Shown: positions 49,485 to 62,320 of the stretch, one piece after another
How the letters are laid out: every line of letters begins with the position of its first letter
Numbering within the stretch: the stretch's first letter is position 1
Assembly (NCBI RefSeq): GCF_000003855.2
Contig: NW_003101667.1
Span: 1,527,581-1,591,580, forward strand
DNA from: Blastomyces gilchristii SLH14081
Lineage: Eukaryota; Ascomycota; Eurotiomycetes; Onygenales; Ajellomycetaceae
Direction: 5' to 3'
DNA: 64,000 nucleotides
The notes under the pieces: generated by a model
Told to the model about the DNA's origin: nothing
What the model saw: only the letters and a program-made list of their open reading frames with translations
Databases searched by the model: none
Program-made: the position numbers and the translations under genes

Positions 49485-50500
49485 TGAAAAAGTTAATCAT
49501 GAGAAGTTATCTTTCTAAAGAGAAAAGCTTGAATCTCTTATAGACTTACAAATAAGTGAACTATCTAAAGAGAAAGAATATGAACAGCATTTGAAGAGAA
49601 TTTCTACAATCAATATAAAAGACTCTATTCTGATTTATTCAGATAGCTTAAAAAATGAGAATTTGAATAAATTAAGTGCAGACATTGCTTATACTGAAGA
49701 TAATATTAATTTTATCTCAGATTTCTGAAATTTAGGCTGTGAATCTGAAGTCTTTGATACTGAACTATTTGTAATAGTGAAAGCTTTCAAACTTATTGAA
49801 ATAAAATCTCATAAAAGAGAAAATAGTTTGAAAGAGACATGAATATTCTCTGAGAGTCAAGCTGCTTTAAAAAGACTTAGAAATAGTCAGATTCATAATA
49901 ATTAAATGAATCTTGAACTGATCTTAAACTTCATTTTAAAAATTCAAAAGAGAAGAATATCAAAGCTGATAATTCATCTGCACTGAGTTCCTGCTCATAT
50001 GAATATTCATGACAGTGAATTAGCTGATTCAGCTGCAAAAAAAGGTTCAGAACTAAGCAGATCTATTCAAAAAATTATGTCCTAGTCTTTTATAAAGAGA
50101 AAAATAAAAGAATCTTGTTTAGATAAGTGAAATAAAGCTGGCAGAAACAAAAGAAGAGTATACATTATTCAAGATTTGAAACAAAACTCAAGTGGAAATC
50201 TTGTTCAATTAAATGTAAAAAGAAAATATTCTCATCTATAATACAGCTGAAACTAGAACATGACTATTTCAAATCTTATATATAAAGATTTGATGATAGA
50301 TTTGATTCAATAGAATGCTCATTCTGCAATACAAATGAGAATTGTGAGTATATTGTAATGCACTGTGTATTATACAATAGTCTCAGAGTCAGATTGAAAG
50401 AGAAGTATGATCTAAATTAATTAAATATAAGATTCTTATTCTCAACTGAGACAGGAATTAAATACTTAATAGACTTTCTATCAGAAACTCAAGCAGCTAT
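49485..50500 (+). pseudogene. LINE ORF2 remnant: RNase H and C-terminal region
   Basis: Continues ORF2 after the inserted Gypsy. DSILIYSDSLKNEN, SEVFDTELFVIVKA, FSESQAALKRL and a His followed by VPAHMNIHDSELADSAAK (Trp lost) match the four RNase H motifs with D, E, D and D. A short Cys/His stretch near 50325-50375 (CNTNEN to MHC) follows, as in LINE C-termini. Confidence 0.82.
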
Positions 50501-51235
50501 AAGAAAATGACTGAATTCAGAAATATCTGAATATGAAGAGAAGGAAATTGATCAGATATAGTCTGTTAAAACAGCTATATACTATCTTTTGATTATTTGT
50601 TTTATCACAGTCTCTCTTTATTTTACTTTACTTTTTTCTTTCTATTCTTTTCTATCTATCTATTTAATGTGTCTATCTTTAAGACTGTGTTCTCTTTTCT
50701 TTTGTCATGACATTGTCAGATGATTTCAAAGTATCAGAAGATGATAAAATACTGCAATTTATAAACAGTTTTTGTATTCTGAGCTGGAATTTTCTGATTT
50801 TGCATATCTGAAATTGATGAATGTATAATAGTTAACTTTATAGATATAGGAAAAACTCTGAGAACTTTTAGTTCTCAGGTAGATGTCATAGTCTCTGACT
50901 GCATACATCTATAATTGAAGACTAATAATAATAATAATAAGCATGTGCTGATATTGTGAAATAGATATATTAACAACAGTTATATAATAACAGTGATCAT
51001 GAATTATAAAAGTCTTATCTATTTATAATCAATGATAAAACCTTTCAAACACTTAGTATGTTGAATCTCAGAGTTTCAAGTATACAATCTTTATATTAAA
51101 TACTGAAAGGAATTGAATGCTGTGATATCTGATACAATCAGTTATAGATCTGATTTCATAAGTAAGAATTCTGTGAATCAGATATAGAAGAAGTTCATAT
51201 TAAATGTACTGAGAAAATACAAGGAATCAGAATAA

Positions 51236-52500
51236 GTGAATACAATAATCTCTCACTTAAAGAATGATAAGATATCAGATAATAAGTGTCTTATAAAAGT
51301 AGTAGAAGAGATGCTTTCAAACTTCAAGCTGAAGAAATTGAAAAATGATATTATACTTTACTGCAATCTAGAATACACAGAAGCTCTCTATCTAGAACAT
51401 TTATTTAGACATGACTTAATAACTTATATGCACAAGGAATTCAGTCACTTAGAAAGTTCTGAACTCATGAGTGTACTCAAATCAAGAGTATACTGGCTAA
51501 GCATGACTGAGAATATTCAGATGTATGCTCATAAGTATCTGAATTATCAGATTGTGAAAGAATCTAAGAAAGGATTAGAATGTGAGAAAGTGCAACATCA
51601 GATGAAATGTATAATATAACTGTTTAAATGATGAGAGATGAATCTTATAGACATACTACTATAAATACTAAATGAAAATTGTTGAATAATAACTGCTATT
51701 AACTACATCACTGACTGGCCAGTTGTGAAAGCAGTTTCAAAGATGATAGAGAAGATGATAATAAAGTTTCTACATAATAAGATCTATGTTAACTATGAAA
51801 TACTGCATGAGATTCTAACTGATAATAGTGTGAATCTTGTAGAAGAAGTAGTGAGGCATTTTATAAGTCAGTTACAGACAAGATATCATAGAACAATATC
51901 ATATCATCTGCAGATGAATAGAAAGATAGAACACTTGAATAAAATCTTGAATAATATGCTAATGAAATATCTAGTGAACAAGCCTATATAACTATGAGAT
52001 GAATATCTCAGTCAGGCACTATTAGCTATACAAATTCAGCAGTATGCAGTCTTCAAGTATTCACTATTCTATCTGTTGTATGAACTGCATCCGCGCATCT
52101 CAGAGAATGCTTTGAAAAAGGTAAAAGAAGAAACAGCAGTTGCAGATGCAATAGTTATGAATATAGCAGAAACAGCAGTTATAAACACAGTAGTAGCAGT
52201 TGCAGATGCAGCAGTCATGGACACAGAATCAAGATTGAAAGAGATGAGTCATGCATATGCAAAAGCTAATAAGTTACTCCTGAACTGAGCAATTCAATTG
52301 AAAAGAATATGAGACTCACTAGTTAAGAAATCAAGTCTCAAGATAAGAATATGAGTTTTCATATATAATAAGAGTTCTGAGAAGTTTCAATCTAGGTGAT
52401 TTGAGCTCTATAAAATACTCAAATCACATTCTCTGAGAACATATGCATGGAAGGAATCAGAGGAATGAGTCTTATACAACTTAATAAATGATTTATATCT
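51236..52500 (+). pseudogene. Gypsy-type integrase remnant
   Basis: 51236-51619 encodes the HHCC zinc domain: H of RHDLITYMH, the second H a few residues on, then about 30 residues and YLNYQ where CX2C would be (both or one Cys now Tyr). 51660-51990 carries the core: IDILL (Asp), ILTDNSVNLVEE (Asp), HLQMNRKIEHLNKILN (Glu). The tail has a basic KFQSR and FELYKILK-HSLRTYA stretch like the GPY/F module. The segment near 52105-52230 contains Val-Ala-Asp-Ala repeats not present at full length in copy 1. Confidence 0.82.
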
Positions 52501-54479
52501 TATAAAGATGAAGATGCAAGATCTGAGCAGATTATAATTATTCACAGCACTATTATCAGTGTTGAAAAAGAAGAGACTTACAATTGAAAAGTCTTATAAA
52601 GTAAGAGAAATCATAGATGCTTATAAATCAGACAATCTCACTTATTCTGATCTTTTCACAATTATGAGAAAAGAATGAGAAAAAATGAAGAAATCAGATG
52701 AATATCATACTTCAATAAGTAATGAGACTGTAGCTGATCATATGATAATATGCTGCAGATAGTAAGTGCAGTGCAACACAGTAAAGAGCAGTCTCAAAGT
52801 GACAGACTTGCATATGAGTCAGATCACAGAAGAAAAAGAAATTCAGAGTTGAATTCAACTGTTTATATCAGTTCAATTATGAAGATAACAGAGAATAAAC
52901 CATCTGAAACATCTGTGAACATATAAGACTAAGTCATCTCAATCTCTGAGAATGCTCAGAGATTGAGTGAGATTAGTTTTAATGAGCTGTTCACTGTAGT
53001 GATCTGAGTAGGTGAAGAGAGACAGTATAATACACAAGACAGAATCACAAGATAAAAGCTGCTGAACCTAGTTACTGAATACTGTATTATATAGAGATTG
53101 TGTAAGAGTAGTGACTAGCAGACAAAGAAAAAGTGTAAGAAAAGAAAAGAAGATGACTTAAGAGATAATGAATTGATTATCAACTGTAAGAATCAGCTGT
53201 AAAAAGATAAATGTTATTATATATATCTCATTCATTTTCATATATCACATATTTAATCTATTTTCAATATCACATCACCTGAAAAACATCAAAAATAAAG
53301 GAAATCTCAAAATTTGAGATTCGTAAGAAATTCAAGAGCTGTAAGTTACTCTTATAATAATACTGTGCATGTCTCTGATTTCTCTACTACTCTATATATA
53401 ATATTAATATTATTTATCACAAGATTGACTGAAATGCCAATATAGAAATGTGTACACATATGTGTAGAAAAATTGAAGAAGAGTATGAAACTTGCAGAAT
53501 CAGAAGTCAGAGCAGAGAGAATAGAGATGAAAGAAACAGAAGAGAGAGAAGATGCAGAATTAGATAAATAATGACAGAAGTCATCTGAGACTAAACACTT
53601 ATAACTCAGTATATGCACAATCTTCTCTGCAGAAGAGAAAGAGAAAGTACTGAGAGAAGCTTAAAAGTAAGAGAGAATAGTCTCAGCAGTATTATCATCT
53701 TCAATTAAAATGATCTCAGATACTGAAGTAACTAAGAATCATTATTAGTATATAAAAACTGTAAAATCAGAGAGGAGAATAGTTACTGAATGAACACTCA
53801 CTAATCTTAGAATTGTATATATAATTACAATATATACAAGGCTTCTCAGAAAGAGAGAGAGAAATGCAGAGAAATGTAGAAAGTAGAACACAGTATATAA
53901 ACAGCTCATTCTTATAATAACATCTCAGATAAGATGTATAAGTCTCACATCTGCAGATGTAAAAGAGTATGATATCTGTATTTCTATTTCTGAAAATACA
54001 GATATTCTTCATCTGCATTATAAAGTCAGATAATAAATATTAGAGAATAGGTTAATATAAGTTAATCATTCTGAAGATATTCATTAGAGTGAATATATCT
54101 ATAATATTGAATTTAATAGTTGTAAAAAGTTTCTTAATATCTGTAGATATTACAACTTTATACATGATAAAACTTATAACAATTTTTCCTAGAAAAATTA
54201 GTGTTAGAAGAAAAGATAAAAAAGAAAAGACTTACACTCTTAACACTGTTAAAGAGAGAGATAAATCTCTGATATAAATGTATAATTATTTCATTATAAA
54301 TACTTAAAGTAAATGTATTAATCAGTATTTATGACTGAGCTTCAGATAGTTATGTTATACACAGTCTTTGTATAATAAATTATTCTAGAGATTGATAAAA
54401 AGAGCAGAAGTATATATACTGAGAAACATGATTCACTAAGTCTATATAACATCTTCTTAAAATGAGAAGAGCTGATGAT

Positions 54480-54600
54480 AACAGCAGAAGCAGCAGAGAC
54501 AGAGAGAGTAGAAGTAGTAAGAGCAGAAGTAGCAGAAGTAGAGGTTGCAGAAACAGAGGTAGCAGAAGTGAGAGAATCAGATACAGAGATAAGTGTAGAA
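54480..54600 (+). repeat. Degenerate 9-bp GCAGAAGTA-type minisatellite, second copy
   Basis: Same array as at 26410-26600. Frames across it read as Ala-Glu-Val or Arg-Ser repeats. Confidence 0.6.
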
Positions 54601-55202
54601 GATTGAGAGAGAGCAGCAGAGAAAGAAACAGAGAAGACAGAAGAAAATGTAGAAGACTTAGTTATATATAATGTAAGTAATTTCTTCATTATCATATTCT
54701 TCAAGTTCTTGATCAACAATTCAATATTGAGTTCACTATTATTAATGAATATGAATCTGTCAATATATGAAGATTCTATATGAATAAAAACAAATATATC
54801 AGCATCTGTATTTATACAAAATTGTGTCAGAAAACATGATTAGAAGCTCACTAAGAAGAAAAATGATTAAGAGTGTATAAGAAGATGAAGAAGATGTATC
54901 ATTCATAATAATATATTCTGATAATTATTAGAAGAAAATAAGTTCTGACTATATTTCACAATGCATTACACTTACTGCTAATAAACTGCTCAGTATAAGC
55001 ACTACAATGACACTTATTATAAGAATGAGAGGCTATCACCAGAAATGTGAATGATATAATAGATAAACAGATAGAAGATATGAATAAGAGAAGAGACAGA
55101 AATCTTGAATAAGATAGTAATATTTGATAATAATGATACTGAAGAAGATGATTGAAGAATGAAAAAAGTTAATAAATGAGTGATGTAATATAGTAAAAGT
55201 TT

Positions 55203-57654
55203 TTATTATTATTATTATTCTTCAATTATAGATGTATGCAGTCAGAGACTATGACATCTACCTGAGAACTAAAAGTTCTCAGAGTTTTTCCTATATCTAT
55301 AAAGTTAACTATTATACATTCATCAATTTCAGATATGCAAAATCAGAAAATTCCAGCCCAGAATACAAAAACTATTTACAAATTGCAGTGTTTTAACATC
55401 TTTTGATACTTTGAAATCATTTGACAATATCATGACAAAAGAAAAGAGAACACAGTCTTAAAGATAGACACATTAAATGAATAGATAGAAAAGAATAGAA
55501 AGGAAAAAGTAAAGTAAAATAAAGAGAGACTGTAATAAAACAAATTATCAAAAGATAGTATATAGCTGTTTTAACAGACTATATCTGATCAATTTTCTTC
55601 TCTTCATATTCAGATATTTCTGAATTCAGTCATTTTCTTGTAGCTGCTTGAGTTTCTGATAGAAAGTCTATTAAGTATTTAATTCCTGTCTCAGTTGAGA
55701 ATAAGAATCTCATATTTAATTGATTTAGATTATACTTCTCTTTCAATCTGACTCTGAGACTATTGTATAATGCACAGTGCATTACAATATGCTCAGAATT
55801 CTCATTTGTATTACAGAATGAGCATTCTATTGAATCAAATCTATCATCAAATAAAAGATCAGAACACAATTTTTTGAATAAATCTACTTAATTCTGAATT
55901 TTTTTTTACAGCTGAATCAGCCAATTCATTGCCATGAATATTCATATGAGCAGAAACTCAGTGTAGATGAATTATCAGCTTTGATGTTCTTTTCTTTTGA
56001 ATTTTTAAAACAGAGTTTAAGATCAGTTCAAGATTCATTGAATTATTATAAATCTGACTATTTCTAAGTCTTTTTAAAGCAGCTTGACTATCAGAGAATA
56101 TTCATGTCTCTTTCAAACTATTTTCTCTTTTGTGAGATTTTATTTTAATAAGTTTGAAAGCTTTCACTATTACAAATAGTTCAGTGTCAAAGACTTCAGA
56201 TTCACAGTCTAAATTTCAAAAATCTGAGATAAAATTAATATTATCTTCAGTATAAGCAATGCCTGTGTCTAATCTATTCAAATTCTCATTTTTTGAGTCA
56301 TCTGAATAAATCAGAATAGAGTCTTTTATATTAATTGTAGAAATTCTCTTCAAATACTGTTCATATTCTTTCTCTTTAGATAGTTCAGTTATTTATAAGT
56401 CTATAAGAGATTCAAGCTTTTCTCTTCAGAGAGATAACTTCTCATGATCAATCTTTTCAACATTTAAAGAAGAAAATTAATTTTTAATCAGTGAGCATAG
56501 TCTGTACAGTTGAGAAGGCATTTTCTTTGAAGAATTATTTTCATTTCAATCAAGAAATCTATTCCAATCCAGTTCATTTTCAGAGTTAATTGATGAAAAT
56601 GAAGAAGAGACTCTTTCTCTGATTATATAATTTAAGCTTATCTTTATAACCCTCAGAGTATAGTTTATATAGGCATTTTCAAATCTAATAGCAGAAGAAA
56701 GAATTGAAGCTTTAATTTTCATTGCTTTAATAGAAGATGATTTGAATGCTTTCAGAATTCTTCTCAAAGCTCTGTTTTGCAGACTTTGAAAGAGTTCAGT
56801 GAAATTTCCTTGATTATTTCATCAAACTTGAACTTCATAATCAGCTACTGAGGTAATGCAGGCTATATATAACTGTCTCATAGCCTGAAAGAATAGATCT
56901 CTCTCTGTATTTAATAGTCTGATAATGTTGTTCAATAGTCTTTCTGCCTTGACAGTTCTTTATTAAATATAATATTTAAAATTCAACTTAGAGTTTAACC
57001 ATACTTCTAATCATTTGATATTTAAACTGGGTTTAATCTCTCTATTTAAAAGAGTTAGAGATAGTTCTTTCTCATTGAATCTAGAAAAGAAATGAATTAA
57101 CTCGGTTTTATTCATATTAAATTGAATTTAATTGATATCTGCTCTGACAAAGATTTTCTTTGCAGCTTTTTCAATCACTTTTAAATTCTGTTTGATAATT
57201 TTTGAGCTGTAGACTAGATTAATATCATCTATATAACTTAGAGATTGCACTATTTTTATATTTCTATCTTTGAATAGATATGCAGTGTATATTGCAAATA
57301 AAATGAGTGAGATTAAAGATTCTTACAGCACTTCTATTTTTATCTCAGTCTTATTTTATTTCATTCCATCAAAGAAAAGTTGTATGATTCTTTTAGATAT
57401 AAAACAGTTAAGTCGTTTTATTAGAGAAAGTGACAGTTTTAACATCTTCAAAGTCTGAATTAACTTTGACTTTGAAACATGATCAAATGCTTCTTTTATA
57501 TCAATAAAAACTGCAGTTGAGACCAGATCTTCATGCTTTGCTATTTGAATATTATGAACAACTGAGAGAACAGTGTTAATTGCAAAACATTGTTTTCTAT
57601 CTCTCATTTATTCACTGAATAAAAGGAAGTTATTAATAGAGCTTATAAAAGATA

Positions 57655-57657
<3 letters not shown>
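55203..57657 (-). mobile_element. LINE copy 2, truncated and internally deleted
   Basis: Minus strand. The TAA-repeat tail is at its left end (from about 55204) and the 3' hairpin at 55262-55282. It covers the 3' UTR, RNase H and RT end. About 200 bp are missing near 55852 compared with copy 3. It stops at 57657 where the tail of copy 3 begins. Confidence 0.85.
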
Positions 57658-57694
<37 letters not shown>

Positions 57695-58249
57695 TTCAAT
57701 TATAGATGTATGCAGTCAGAGACTATGACATCTACCTGAGAACTAAAAGTTCTCAGGGTTTTTCCTATATCTATACAGTTAACTATTATACATTCATCAA
57801 TTTCAGATATGCAAAATCAGAAAATTCCAGCTCAGAATACAAAAACTGTTTACAAATTGCAGTATTTTAACATCTTCTGATACTTTGAAATCATTTGACA
57901 TGACAAAAGAAAAGAGAACACAGTCTTAAAGATAGACACATTAAATAGATAGATAAAAAAGAATAGAAAGAAAAAGGTAAAGTAAAATAATGAGAGACTG
58001 TAATAAAACAAATTATTGAAAGATAGTATATAGCTGTTTTAACAGACTATATCTGATCAATTTCCTTCTCTTCATATTCAGATATTTCTGAATACAGTCA
58101 TTTTCTTGTAGCTGCTTGAGTTTCTGATAGAAAGTCTATTAAGTATTTAATTCCTGTCCCAGTTGAGAATAAGAATCTCATATTTAATTGATTTAGATTG
58201 TACTTCTCTTTCAATCTGACTCTGAGACTATTGTATAATGCACAGTGCA

Positions 58250-61200
58250 TTACAATATACTCAGAATTCTCATTTGCATTGCAGAATGAGCATTCTATTG
58301 AATCAAATCTATCATCAAATCTTTGTATATAAGATTTGAAATAGCCATGTTCTAATTTCAGCTGTATTATAGATGAGAATATTTTCTTTTTACATTTAAT
58401 TGAACAAGATTTCCACTTGGGTTTTGTTTCAAATCTTGAATAATGTATACTCTTCTTTTGTTTCTGCCAGCTTTCATTTCACTTATCTAAACAAGATTCT
58501 TTTATTTTTCTCTTTATAAAAGACCAGGATACAATTTTTTGAATAGATCTGCTTAATTCTGACCCTTTTTTTACAGCTGAATCAGTCAATTCATTATCAT
58601 GAATATTTATATGAGCAGGAACTCAGTGCAGATGAATTATCAGCTTTGATATTCTTCTCTTTTGAATTTTTAAAATGGAGTTTAAGATCAGTTCAAGATT
58701 CATTTGATCATTATGAATCTGACTATTTCTAAGTCTTTTTAAAGCAGCTTGACTATCAGAGAATATTCATACCTCTTTCAAACTATTTTCTCTTTTATGA
58801 GATTTTATTTTAATAAGTTTGAAAGCTTTCACTATTGCAAATAATTCAGCATCAAAGACTTCAGATTCACAGCCTAAATTTCAGAAATCTGAAATAAAAT
58901 TAATATTATCTTCAGTATAAGCAATGTCTGCATCTAATCTATTCAAATTCTTATTTTTTGAGTCATCTGAATAAATCAGAATAGAGTCTTTTATATTGAT
59001 TATAGAAATTCTCTTCAAATGCTATTCATATTCTTTCTCTTTAAATAGTTCACTTATTTGTAAGTCTATAAGAGATTCAAGCTTTTCTCTTCAGAGAGAT
59101 AACTTCTCATGATCAACTTTTTCAACATTCAAAGAAGAAAATTGATTTTTAATCAGTGAGTATAGTCTGTACAGTTGAGAAGATATTTTCTTTGAAGAAT
59201 TATTTTCATTTCAATCAAGAAATCTATTCTAATCCAGTTCATTTCTAGAGTTAACTGATGAAAATGAGAAAGAGACTCTTTCTCTGATTATATGATTTGA
59301 GCTCATCTTTATAACTCTCAGAGCATAGTTCATACAGGCCTTTTCAAATCTAATAGCAGAAGGAAGAATTGAAGCTTCAATTTTCATTGCTTTAATAGAA
59401 GATGATTTGAATGCTTTCAGAATTCTTCTCAAAGCTCTGTTTTACAGACTTTGAAAGAGTTCAGTGAAATTTCCTTGATTATTTCATCAAACTTGAACTT
59501 TATAATCAGCTACTGAGATAATACAGGCTATATATAACTGTCTTATAGCCTGGAAGAATAGATCTCTCTCTGTATTTGATAGTCTGATAATGTTATTCAA
59601 TAGTCTTTCTGCCTTGACAGTTCTTTGTTGAATATGATATTTAAAATTCAACTTGGAGTTTAACCATACTTCTAATCATTTGACATTTAAACTGGGTTTA
59701 ATCTCTCCATTTAAAAGAGTTAGAGATAGTTCTTTCTCATTAAATCTAGAAAAGAAATGAATTAACTCAGTTTTATTCATATTAAATTGAATTTGATTGA
59801 TATCTGCTCTAACAAGGATTTTCTTTGCAGCTTTTTCAATCACTTTTAAATTCTCTTTGATAGTTTTTAAGCTGTAGACTAGATCAATATTATCTACATA
59901 ACTTGAAGATCACACTATTTTCATATTTTTATCTTTGAATAGATATGCAGTGTATATTGTAAATAAAATGAGTGAGATTGAAGATTCTTACAGCACTTCT
60001 ATTTTTATCTCAGTCTTGTCTTGTTTCATTTCATCAAAGAAAAGTTATATAATTCTTTTAGATATAAAACAGTTAACTTATTTTATTAAAGAAAGTGACA
60101 GTTTTAACATCTTCAAAGTCTGAATTAACTTTGACTTTGAAACATGATCAAATGCTTCTTTTATATCAATAAAAACTGCAGTTGAGACCAGATCTTCATA
60201 CTTTGCTATTTGAATATCATGAACAACTGAGAGAACAGTGTCAATTACAGAACATTGTTTTCTATCTTTCATTTATTCACTGAATAAAAGAGAGTTATTA
60301 ATAGAGCTTATAAAAGATAGTTGAGTAGCTATTATCTTTTCCAAAATCTTTTCTAGACAGTTTAATAGAGATATTACTCTATATGACTTAGAAATTGAAG
60401 TTTTTCCATTAGATTTTACAAGAATCACTTCAGTGGCTTCTCTTCAGCATTCAGAATGATATTCATTTTTCAAGAGATTGAAAAAGAGCTCAAAATATTC
60501 ATTCTTTAAGTAGGAATATATATTTTGAATAATCAAGTGATTAATTGAATCAGGCTCTGCAGCAGTTTTAACAGAACTTGAGAAGATAGCTGACTCTAAT
60601 TCATCTTATGTAAGATCAGACTATTCCCAGTCATTTTCATCACTGTAGTTGAGAAGTGATATATTCTCTTTCTCTGAATCTGAATCTGAATCTGGTGAGT
60701 TCTGAAAGACAATTCTCATAAAAGCTTGACATTTTTCCTCAAAAGAGTTTGCTGTATATGATTCATTCTAAAACTCATATTCTAAGACTTGAAGTTTTGC
60801 TACACTTCTTGTTTTAGTATAGTTAAAAGCTTTAAAAACTTCCTTCTCTTGTGCTTCTTCAAGAAATTTATTCTAGCAGTCTGTTTTAGCTCTTTTAATA
60901 TCTGAAAAATATTCATTTCTGATAGCTTTGAACTCTTCATCAGATATTACATCATTCTTTCAACCTCTTCTAACAGTAGCTAATTCTTTTTTTTTAGATG
61001 AGATATTCTCATTTCATCAAGATTTTGAATACTCAGAAGATTTTCTCTTTGAAATATTATCTCTAACACTTGTTAGAATAATAGATGTAATACACTTCAC
61101 TCTATTCTCAAGCATTTCATTTAAGATATCTTGACCAGAATTTCAATATAGCTCATTCTGTCTTTCAGATTTTAACAGTTTTATACTTTCTTCAACTGCT

Positions 61201-62100
61201 TTTCAATCAGCTTTTTCAAAGTTAAACTGATTAGAGAGAAGAGAATTTTCACTCATTTATTTTTCACTCAGTTCAATATCAAATTAAATAATCTCATGAT
61301 CTGATTCTGATATCTCATTTGAATTAATAAATCAGTTTACAAGTCTTCTTTTCATTAGATTTTGTAATATGAAGATTAGATCTATAATAGATTTCTATTT
61401 CATGTCTTTTCTAAAGAATGTTTATTGATCAGACTTATTAATCAAATCTATTAAATGTTTAAAGATTTATTCAATCAGATTATCAGCTCTCACTGCTCTC
61501 TTACATTCTGAATTTCATTAGAGATGATGTGCATTGAAATCTTCTACAATTATACAGTTTCTTGATGAAGTTATGTTCAGAAATCCTCTATCAATTGTTC
61601 AGATATTATTATTTTTCTTCAATGACTTTTCATTATAGATATTTATGAGCTGTATAGTATGAAACTCATTTTCTTTATCTATAATATCACTCACCAGAAT
61701 ATCAGGGTCAGACATGATATCAGATCTTAGATTAAATTGATATCTTGATCTCTTTCTTTCATAGATCACTACTCTTGACTTTATCTCAGACTTTTGAGAT
61801 AGAAAGCAGTAGTAGCTTGAATAAGAAATGATGTAATTTTGCTCAGCATCAAAATTTGATTTCTAAAGTAGTATAAAATCAACTTTTTATTCAAATGCAA
61901 TTTGAAGACAAGAATAAATATAATTTAAGTTTCTATTCACATTATTTTGAATAAATATGATTTTTGAAGAGTTATTAAACTTTTTTTCTTATTTTTGTTG
62001 TATATTCATACTAAAAGAGAGTAGAGATAGAGTAGAATCTAGTCACTATCATCAGATAGTAGATTATAACTATTTTGAAAAGTAGAGATCTCAACTGCTT
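58250..62100 (-). pseudogene. LINE ORF2 remnant of copy 3
   Basis: Endonuclease, RT and RNase H in the same order as copy 1. After DFNAHHL the two expected Trp codons are TAA and TGA (61515-61520), where copy 1 has TGA TGA. RNase H and the C-terminal Cys/His segment are at about 58240-59000. The RT thumb is at 59229-59432. Confidence 0.82.
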
Positions 62101-62320
62101 GTATTATATCTAGTTTATTATCAGAGTCATTTCTCAATTCTCTAATCTTAACAGAAGTTTGAGAATTCAAATTCTGTTTAGATTTAGCTGAAGTATTAAA
62201 GTTTGAAGATTTAGATAGTTGAAAGTTTCTTCTTTTTGAGCTTATAGTTATAAGTCTACTGACTTGACTCTTCTCTTCAGTTCTAGATTGACTTTGAGCT
62301 TCATCTTTTCTTCAGTTCTT

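Larger units (their letters stand above)
30857..50940 (+). mobile_element. LINE copy 1, split by a 14.5-kb Gypsy nest
   Basis: A non-LTR retrotransposon in two parts: 30857-34945 and 49480-50940. The break is bridged exactly by the AATGT duplication of the inserted Gypsy, and the uninterrupted sequence exists in the minus-strand copy near 59120-59140. The parts carry ORF1 with CCHC fingers, ORF2 endonuclease, RT, RNase H, the 3' hairpin (50858-50878) and a TAA-repeat tail. RNase H plus a TAA tail recalls the I/Tad group of LINEs. The 5' end is shorter than in copy 3. The target duplication of the LINE itself was not found. Confidence 0.88.
50941..55202 (+). mobile_element. LTR-retrotransposon fragment, copy 2 (RNase H end, integrase, downstream region)
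   Basis: It begins in the end of an RNase H region (an LSR-like site near 50955, then a YRSDFIS segment), followed by a Gypsy integrase. 52510-55202 runs parallel to 24575-27240 and includes the empty MITE site (53269-53276) and the acidic repeat at 54480-54600. Its right end is cut by LINE copy 2. No LTR was found. The region past 52.5 kb has an ISDT-VTKNH word (about 53725) that could be a protease site, but I am not sure. Confidence 0.65.
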
